Part shown: piece after piece, positions 58,897 to 64,000 of the stretch
Layout: each line of letters opens with the position of its first letter
How positions within the stretch are numbered: the first letter of the stretch is position 1
NCBI RefSeq assembly: GCF_900115265.1
Contig: NZ_FOVU01000006.1
Location: 1-64,000, forward strand
Direction of reading: 5' to 3'
Length of the DNA stretch: 64,000 nucleotides
Source: Bradyrhizobium sp. Ghvi
GTDB taxonomy: Bacteria; Pseudomonadota; Alphaproteobacteria; Rhizobiales; Xanthobacteraceae
Translations under genes and position numbers: made by a program
Notes under the pieces: generated by a model
What the model was told of the DNA's origin: nothing
The model's database searches: none
Seen by the model: only the letters and a program-made list of their open reading frames with translations

Positions 58897-59819
58897 GGCG
58901 TCGCTCGCCGCACGGGGATGGCGCGTAGATGATCGTAACCGTCGGGAAACGGAACGAGGTCGCCGCCGGCCTCCTCGGGTGCGATCCAGACTGCCTTGTT
59001 GCCCTGCCATCGTTCTGCCAGCACGTCGTCTGCGAAGCGCGCGAGCAGGTCGGCGGTCAGCGCCGGCTTCTCCAGGGTGAAGGCGTGGTAGGCGCGCGGA
59101 ATGATTACCAGCGAGCTGTTGGGAATCTGGATGCGCAGGGTGTCGTGCAGCGCACGTGGCGTCAGGAAGTCGAACTCGCCGTTGAGAATCATGGTCGGGA
59201 TGCCGATCGCCGGCAATTGCTGCGTCAGCGGTTTGAATTCCAGGAAGGACTCCATCAGATTCTGCAGAGCATACATGTCGTTGACGAGCCAGCCTTGCCG
59301 TTTCACGGCGTCGAGCCTGTCGAGCACCGGCGCGAGCCATGCGTCGGAGACGTTCATCGACAACAGCAGGTCTTGCAAGTAACTGGTCCCGCCCAGGATC
59401 AGACCGGCTCGCAAGGCGTTGCCGAGCAGAAACAGCTGCGGCGGCAGTTCGGCGAAGCAGCTCATCGGCACCAGTCCCGAGAGCCGCTGTCCATGTGCGG
59501 TCGCGTAGCGTAGCGCGATCAGACCGCCAAAACTGATGCCGCTCAGGAAGACAGGTCCATCGCCGAGCTCGCAGATCAACAGGTGAAGAGCTGCGACCTG
59601 ATCGTCCTGACTGATGAAGAGCGTGGGCTTGTCGGATTCGCCCTGGCCGAGCAGATCGAACGTTGCAACGCGGAATCCGCGGCCGATGAGAGCGTCGCGA
59701 TAGGCCGTCCATAGCTCGGCATATTGCGTGAGGCCGTTCACCAGCACATAGGCCGGCGCGCCGGAAGGACCGTCGAGCTCGTAACGAATGCGGTACGGGC
59801 CGTGGGCGAGGAAGGCCAT
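58893..59819 (-). CDS. Alpha/beta hydrolase
   Basis: A 308-residue alpha/beta-fold hydrolase: oxyanion region VNGLTQYAELW, nucleophile elbow SGISFGG (S96), acid in NGEFDFLTPRAL and base in RAYHAFTLEKP. Substrate unknown; the fold includes esterases and PHA depolymerase-like enzymes. ATG 59819 with TCTCCATGG context. A FixK-type box lies 61 bases before the start, and also 60 bases before the divergent large hydrolase. Confidence 0.88.
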   Translation of the reverse strand: MAFLAHGPYRIRYELDGPSGAPAYVLVNGLTQYAELWTAYRDALIGRGFRVATFDLLGQGESDKPTLFISQDDQVAALHLLICELGDGPVFLSGISFGGLIALRYATAHGQRLSGLVPMSCFAELPPQLFLLGNALRAGLILGGTSYLQDLLLSMNVSDAWLAPVLDRLDAVKRQGWLVNDMYALQNLMESFLEFKPLTQQLPAIGIPTMILNGEFDFLTPRALHDTLRIQIPNSSLVIIPRAYHAFTLEKPALTADLLARFADDVLAERWQGNKAVWIAPEEAGGDLVPFPDGYDHLRAIPVRRATP

Positions 59820-59879
59820 GGAGACGTCCGGCAGGTAACTCGGTGCCTGACGATCCTCCGTCGGAAGTTCGGAAATCCG

Positions 59880-59893
59880 TTGAGTTAAATCAA
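59880..59893. promoter_or_regulatory. FixK/FNR-type box between two divergent hydrolase genes
   Basis: TTGAGTTAAATCAA fits TTGA-N6-TCAA. It lies 60 bases before the ATG at 59953 and 61 bases from the divergent start at 59819, so it could act on both. Confidence 0.75.
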
Positions 59894-59952
59894 AGGATGC
59901 ACCGGCGCCGGTCCTTAGCGTCCAATCAAAACATTAGCCGGAGGATTTCGCC

Positions 59953-62460
59953 ATGACGACGAAACAGGCCGCGTGTCGCTACGTCCTCAGCCTTCTTCTG
60001 CTGCTGATCGGGACGTCACTCGCGGTTGCGCAGCCCTTCACCCGCCGCTCGTCGCAGATGCAACATGACGAGTTGAAGAAAACTTACGAGATCGCGAACT
60101 TCCGCTTGGGCGGCAAGTACGATCTCTCCGATCCCTCAAAATGGGAGAATGGCGGCGAGGGCGGCGTCACCCTCGAATCCCTCGGCGCTGGCAAGCTGCA
60201 CACCTCCTACATCGCGATTGGCAATGCCCGGCGCAATGCTGCCGGAGAGATCACCAACGCCGTGATCATCAATTCCTATTATTCCGGCGATTCCACCGAC
60301 ATGTACGAGCAGTGGGTCAAGGGCGCTCCCTTGTCTGGTGGCGTGCCGATCATCGGCCCGGGCCGGCCGATCGACACCGATCGCTACTACGTCGTCATGG
60401 TTGATCCGCTCGGGACCTGGGGTGCGAGCAAGCCGTCCGAAGGCCTCGGCATCAAGTTTCCGCAATACAGCTACTATGACATGGTGCAGGCGAATTATCG
60501 CATGCTGCGCGACGGCCTGAAGATCGCGCGTGCGGCGCTGGTGACCGGCGTCTCCATGGGTGGCACCCAGACCTACGTCTGGGGCGTGATGCATCCGGAG
60601 TATGTCGGTGCGATCATGCCGATCGGCGGCACCACGCAGTCGGATGGCGATGATCCCGTCGGCAACTGGACGTTCCAGATGATGACGGCCGCGATCGAGG
60701 CCGATCCCGTCTGGCAGGCGACCAAAGGCGATTATTATAAGCTCCCCAAGGAAAAGCATCCGGTGCCCGGCGTCGCGTTCGGCTGGTCGATCCTGGGCAT
60801 GACGGGCTACGACTTTGCCTATCGCACGAGTCAGAACTGGAAAGCGGTCCAGCCGGAGATCTTCTACTGGGATCCGCCGAACGAGAAGGCCGGGCTGAAC
60901 GTCACCAATCGCGCCAAACTCTACGACGCTGTCGATCTCGTCTGGCGCAACCGGGTCGGCGAGACCCACAACATCAATCCCTATCTCGGCCGCATCCAGG
61001 CGCGCACGCTGGTGATGCATATCACCAACGACCTCTGGCTGAACTTCAAGCTGGCCCAGCAGGCCGTTGATCGCGTGCCCGGCGCAGACCTCATCGCGCA
61101 GGAAAGCCCGGTCGCCCATTACGGCGTGTTCCCGATCATCAACCAGCGCAAGAACGATCCGAAGTTCGTCGCCTTCATGGACGATGTCGCCGCGCTCGAT
61201 CGCGCGCAAAAATACGTCGACAAGAACTATCGCGTGCCGGGTGTCGCGGACAAGGTCGATCCAGCGAAGTCGTTCTGGAAAGACCATGTGACCTATCCTT
61301 ATCCGGTCAAATACGCGACGGCGAAGGACAAGAGCGGCAATTCCTGGCAGATCGGTTATATGGACGAATATGCTGGCACCGAAAAGGATCCGAAGGTGCT
61401 GGTCATCATCCACGGCAAGGGCGCCTTCGCCGGTCATTACGGCAACGTCATGCAATACGCGCTGCGCAGCGGTTTGCGTGTGATCGCGCCCGATCTGCCG
61501 CACTACGGCATGTCGGGTCCGGGAAATCTCGACAACAGCCCGGCACGCACGATGCAGGACATGCGCGAAGTCATCTATGATCTCGTGGTGAACCAGCTCG
61601 GCGTCAAGAAGGCTTACTATCTCGGCCACTCATTGGGCGGGCAGTTCGTGATGGGCTATGCGTTGACCTGGCCAGACGCGGTCCAGGGCCTCGCGCTGGA
61701 AGCGCCTTCCGGTCTGGAGGAATATCCGCGCGAGATCAGCATTGCCAAAGACAAGAAGGCCAAGCTGTTCGATCAGGCGTTCGACCATGATTTCGACAAG
61801 TGGAAAGCGACCTGGGGTCCAACCGGCGTTCTCGACTCCGAAATCAAGCGCTCGGAGCAGAACATCCGCGACTTCTTCTATTTCAAGAAGCGCGATCCCG
61901 AGACCAACGCGGTATCGGCCGCGAAGGCCGGCTACTTCTTCAGCGACAGCGAGTATGCCCGCTTGCATACCGAGCAGCGTGTCGGCCTGATCAAGGGCAA
62001 TCCCAAGGAGCTCGAGCAGTGGTGCAACGTCTTCATCTACGACATCTACACCATTGGAGCCGAGCTGCAGCAGGACGATCCGAAGAACCTCTACGAGCGG
62101 GTCATCCAGATCAAGGCGCCGATCTTCCTGTCGTTCGGTGACAAGGAGCCGTTCATCCCGACGCCTGCCTTCAACGGCCTCACGGATCTCGGGCGAGACG
62201 TCATTTCGCCCTTCATGACCCGGATGACCAATGCCGGCAATCGGCCAATCCTCAAGATCTACCCGGACACCGGCCATTTCATCCACACTGACAATCCGGT
62301 GGAATTCCCGGCTGATGTCGTCGACTTCGTGACTCGCGGAACGGTCGACACCTCGTCGCCCCAGGGCATCGACCGCATGATCAAGGGCGCGGTGGTCTCG
62401 GCCCTGCCGGTGGCGCCGACGCCGCCCGGTGCTGCGCCGACGGCCGGGCTGAACAAATAG
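59953..62460 (+). CDS. Exported tandem alpha/beta hydrolase fusion
   Basis: An 835-residue protein with signal peptide (cut near AVAQPF, residue 27). Two complete alpha/beta-hydrolase domains lie in tandem. The N-terminal one, related to homoserine acetyltransferase-like hydrolases, has nucleophile S201 in TGVSMGGTQ. The C-terminal one has HGKGAFAGHYGNV, S560 in LGHSLGGQF and a late histidine in PDTGHFIHTDNP. Both elbows are intact, so both halves may be active. It is probably periplasmic. The gene has AGGATTT near the ATG and a FixK-type box upstream. Substrate unknown. Confidence 0.85.
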   Translation: MTTKQAACRYVLSLLLLLIGTSLAVAQPFTRRSSQMQHDELKKTYEIANFRLGGKYDLSDPSKWENGGEGGVTLESLGAGKLHTSYIAIGNARRNAAGEITNAVIINSYYSGDSTDMYEQWVKGAPLSGGVPIIGPGRPIDTDRYYVVMVDPLGTWGASKPSEGLGIKFPQYSYYDMVQANYRMLRDGLKIARAALVTGVSMGGTQTYVWGVMHPEYVGAIMPIGGTTQSDGDDPVGNWTFQMMTAAIEADPVWQATKGDYYKLPKEKHPVPGVAFGWSILGMTGYDFAYRTSQNWKAVQPEIFYWDPPNEKAGLNVTNRAKLYDAVDLVWRNRVGETHNINPYLGRIQARTLVMHITNDLWLNFKLAQQAVDRVPGADLIAQESPVAHYGVFPIINQRKNDPKFVAFMDDVAALDRAQKYVDKNYRVPGVADKVDPAKSFWKDHVTYPYPVKYATAKDKSGNSWQIGYMDEYAGTEKDPKVLVIIHGKGAFAGHYGNVMQYALRSGLRVIAPDLPHYGMSGPGNLDNSPARTMQDMREVIYDLVVNQLGVKKAYYLGHSLGGQFVMGYALTWPDAVQGLALEAPSGLEEYPREISIAKDKKAKLFDQAFDHDFDKWKATWGPTGVLDSEIKRSEQNIRDFFYFKKRDPETNAVSAAKAGYFFSDSEYARLHTEQRVGLIKGNPKELEQWCNVFIYDIYTIGAELQQDDPKNLYERVIQIKAPIFLSFGDKEPFIPTPAFNGLTDLGRDVISPFMTRMTNAGNRPILKIYPDTGHFIHTDNPVEFPADVVDFVTRGTVDTSSPQGIDRMIKGAVVSALPVAPTPPGAAPTAGLNK

Positions 62461-62468
62461 GCCGGCTC

Positions 62469-63332
62469 ATGACGAGAGTGCAGGCGGGCGAGGTCCAACT
62501 GGGCTGGCGAGAGTGGGGCAAGGGCGACGTCACCGTCGTCTTCATCCACGGCAATCTCGCCAGCAAGGACTGGATCGAGCTCGCCGCGCCGCTGTTCCCG
62601 TCCGGCCTGCGCGTGGTCGGCATCGACTGGCGAGGCTGCGGCGACAGCGATCGGCCCAGGCCCGCCGCGGACTACTCCAACTACTCGATGCAGCAACATG
62701 CCGACGATATGCTGGCGGCACTCGACGCGCTCGGCATCCGTTTTTGCCATCTCGCCACGCATTCGACCGGCGGAATCATCGCCGCGCGGATGCTTCTGAT
62801 GCAGCCGCAACGGTTCGGACGGGTGTTCGCGCTCGATCCGGTCACGCCGCTCGGCATGGCCTTCAACAGCGATCAGATCGGCCTGTTTCGCGCGATGATG
62901 GCGAGCAAGGAGCTGACCCGGACGGTCATGGCGACGGCGGCGTCCTCGCTGTTCGTCCCGGAAAGCCTCGCGCCGAATGCCGTCCCGCGATTCCGGGAGG
63001 GACTGGGCGAGATCCGGGCCCTGTTCGAGCGCATCATCGAGCAGACCTTTCGTGTCTCCGAGGGCATCTGGATCGGTACCCCGGTCGACCTCACGCGCGA
63101 AAAGGACAGCGGCGAGCTGGAGCGTCGCATGGCAGAGATTCGGCATCCGCACCTCGTCCTCTGGGGCGAATGCGACGGCTGGATTCCGCCGGCGGACCTG
63201 CGCACCATGGCGGCCGCAATGCCCGACTGCCGGCTGGTGGTGGTGCCCGGTATTGGCCATTCCATGAATGTCGAACTGCCGGCGCTCTATGCCGGGTATT
63301 TCGGTGGCTGGTTTGGCGGGCTGGCAGAATGA
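62469..63332 (+). CDS. Alpha/beta hydrolase
   Basis: A 287-residue cytoplasmic alpha/beta hydrolase: HGNLASKDWIEL oxyanion region, nucleophile S99 in ATHSTGG, acid in LWGECDGWIPPADL and base in PGIGHSMNVELP. It starts 8 bases after the fusion hydrolase and is surely co-transcribed with it. The family is the haloalkane dehalogenase/esterase-like group; reaction unknown. Confidence 0.88.
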   Translation: MTRVQAGEVQLGWREWGKGDVTVVFIHGNLASKDWIELAAPLFPSGLRVVGIDWRGCGDSDRPRPAADYSNYSMQQHADDMLAALDALGIRFCHLATHSTGGIIAARMLLMQPQRFGRVFALDPVTPLGMAFNSDQIGLFRAMMASKELTRTVMATAASSLFVPESLAPNAVPRFREGLGEIRALFERIIEQTFRVSEGIWIGTPVDLTREKDSGELERRMAEIRHPHLVLWGECDGWIPPADLRTMAAAMPDCRLVVVPGIGHSMNVELPALYAGYFGGWFGGLAE

Positions 63333-63427
63333 TATGATTGGAGTGCGACTCGAGCCGTCACCCGAACCAAGTGCGAGCCGTTTTGGAAGGGCAGGCTCGT
63401 GGCCGCCTGCCGGTCTTGTGAGGGGGA

Positions 63428-63883
63428 ATGGCGCTTCAGTTCCTGCTTGTCGCGCTCGTCAGCGCGATCAATATCATGATCCATGCCTCCGTGACCGTGG
63501 GGGCCATCGGCATTGCCCGATCCGCCGGCTATCGGCACACGCGTTGGCCGAGGCTTCATTTGATGGCCGTGATGGTGGTGGCCGCCACGGCACTGATGCT
63601 GGCACATACCCTGGAAGTTCTGGTCTGGGCGCTGGCCTATCGCATCATCGGTGCAGCGCCGGCTGGCAGCGATCTGCTTTATTTCACCTTCGTCAACTAT
63701 ACGACGCTTGGCTACGGCGACATCACGCCGGTCGAAGATTGGCGCCTGCTCGGACCGATGACCGCGATGAACGGCATCCTGCTGTTCGGCTGGTCGACCG
63801 CCGTGCTGTTCGAGGTCCTCCGCAAGACTCTCGAGCATCTCGCCACGATCGGCGCGCCCGGATTCAGTCCTGAAGATCGATAG
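63428..63883 (+). CDS. Two-helix potassium channel
   Basis: A 151-residue membrane protein with the K+ channel selectivity filter TTLGYGD (92-98) between hydrophobic segments; an extra pair of helices lies before it (about 4-30 and 46-78). This is the ion-trans-2 type pore. GAGGGGG lies just before the ATG. The 3' end overlaps the convergent Crp/Fnr gene by 20 bases. Confidence 0.88.
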   Translation: MALQFLLVALVSAINIMIHASVTVGAIGIARSAGYRHTRWPRLHLMAVMVVAATALMLAHTLEVLVWALAYRIIGAAPAGSDLLYFTFVNYTTLGYGDITPVEDWRLLGPMTAMNGILLFGWSTAVLFEVLRKTLEHLATIGAPGFSPEDR

Positions 63884-64000
63884 TGGCGAGCTGCTGCCGG
63901 TTCAAGAGAACGATTTGGCGCTGCGTGTTACCGAGAAATCCGATGATGCCGAGCTCGTGCAGCCGCGACAAGGCGCGCGATACGGTCTCCAGCGTGAGGC
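63864..64000 (-). CDS. Crp/Fnr (FixK-like) transcription regulator, C-terminal part
   Basis: The window ends inside this gene; 44 residues are visible: LTLETVSRALSRLHELGIIG then FLGNTQRQIVLLNRQQLATI. The first part is the HTH_Crp recognition helix with E-x-x-S-R, the arginine-serine pattern that reads TTGA half sites. It may be the regulator of the four TTGA-N6-TCAA boxes here, or a paralogue. The N-terminal sensing domain is outside, so FixK and FNR types cannot be told apart. Confidence 0.8.
   Translation of the reverse strand, partial: LTLETVSRALSRLHELGIIGFLGNTQRQIVLLNRQQLATIDLQD

Noticed and set aside
58897..59712. N-terminal extension of the hypothetical protein at 58282 to 476 codons
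   Set aside because: The extension runs in another frame through the alpha/beta hydrolase gene on the same strand and is not protein-like; the ATG at 58896 overlaps the hydrolase stop.
60136..61629. 497-codon minus-strand frame opposite the fusion hydrolase
   Set aside because: Antisense shadow; the plus strand holds a complete protein with signal peptide and catalytic motifs.

Overview
The window looks like alphaproteobacterial, most probably Bradyrhizobium-type, DNA. It carries a rhizobial gibberellin operon, an ICE of the symbiosis-island kind, and a block of genes preceded by FixK/FNR-type boxes. Everything here comes from reading the sequence and its translations; no database search was run.

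Layout. (1) 1-2.7 kb: the end of an IS21-family element (istA, start of istB, five terminal repeats) that has truncated an ATP-dependent DNA ligase gene, followed by small chromosomal-type genes. (2) 2.8-16 kb: ICE maintenance genes: a tiny lysine-rich peptide, ArdC antirestriction protein, ParB-like protein, a very large methylase plus strawberry-notch helicase fusion, a Toprim protein, a DUF2493 protein and DUF736. Two different pairs of structured 5' leaders sit in front of ardC/parB and of the DUF2493/DUF736 genes. (3) 15.4-17.5 kb: a transfer-control module matching the QseC / QseM / FseA / RdfS logic described for ICEMlSymR7A. It has a divergent XRE repressor and antiactivator pair around two tandem palindromes, an activator split over two frames that a +1 slip at TTT C would join, and an excisionase-like HTH protein. 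(4) 17.5-36.6 kb: RepA-type initiator with three iterons, DUF2840, TraF, lytic transglycosylase, a tandem repeat, a candidate oriT hairpin, relaxase, TraG, a CopG-like protein, and the trbBCDEJKLFGI mating-pair operon. An MFS transporter gene bracketed by 23-bp direct repeats interrupts the run between copG and trbB. (5) 36.7-40 kb: a TauD-like dioxygenase, a MarR regulator and decayed recombinase sequence. (6) 40.0-49.06 kb: the gibberellin operon cyp112-cyp114-fd-sdr-cyp117-ggps-cps-ks, ending in a 26-codon relic that looks like idi. No intact cyp115 (GA 3-oxidase) is present, so the predicted end product is GA9. (7) 49.3-64 kb: a carbon/redox block with four TTGA-N6-TCAA boxes: GNAT, AI-2E permease, DUF3141, phosphotransacetylase, acetate kinase, FabI, MaoC, CoA-transferase A/B, three alpha/beta hydrolases, a K+ channel and the C-terminus of a Crp/Fnr regulator.

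How the parts work together. Parts 2-4 form one conjugative element: QseC/QseM would hold FseA off, FseA would switch on RdfS and the downstream rep/traF genes, and relaxase, TraG and Trb would move the DNA. The gibberellin operon builds GGPP, then ent-copalyl-PP, ent-kaurene, kaurenoic acid, GA12 and GA9. The last block looks like a low-oxygen acetyl-CoA / acyl-phosphate metabolism regulon. No integrase, attachment site, AHL synthase or TraR lies inside the window.
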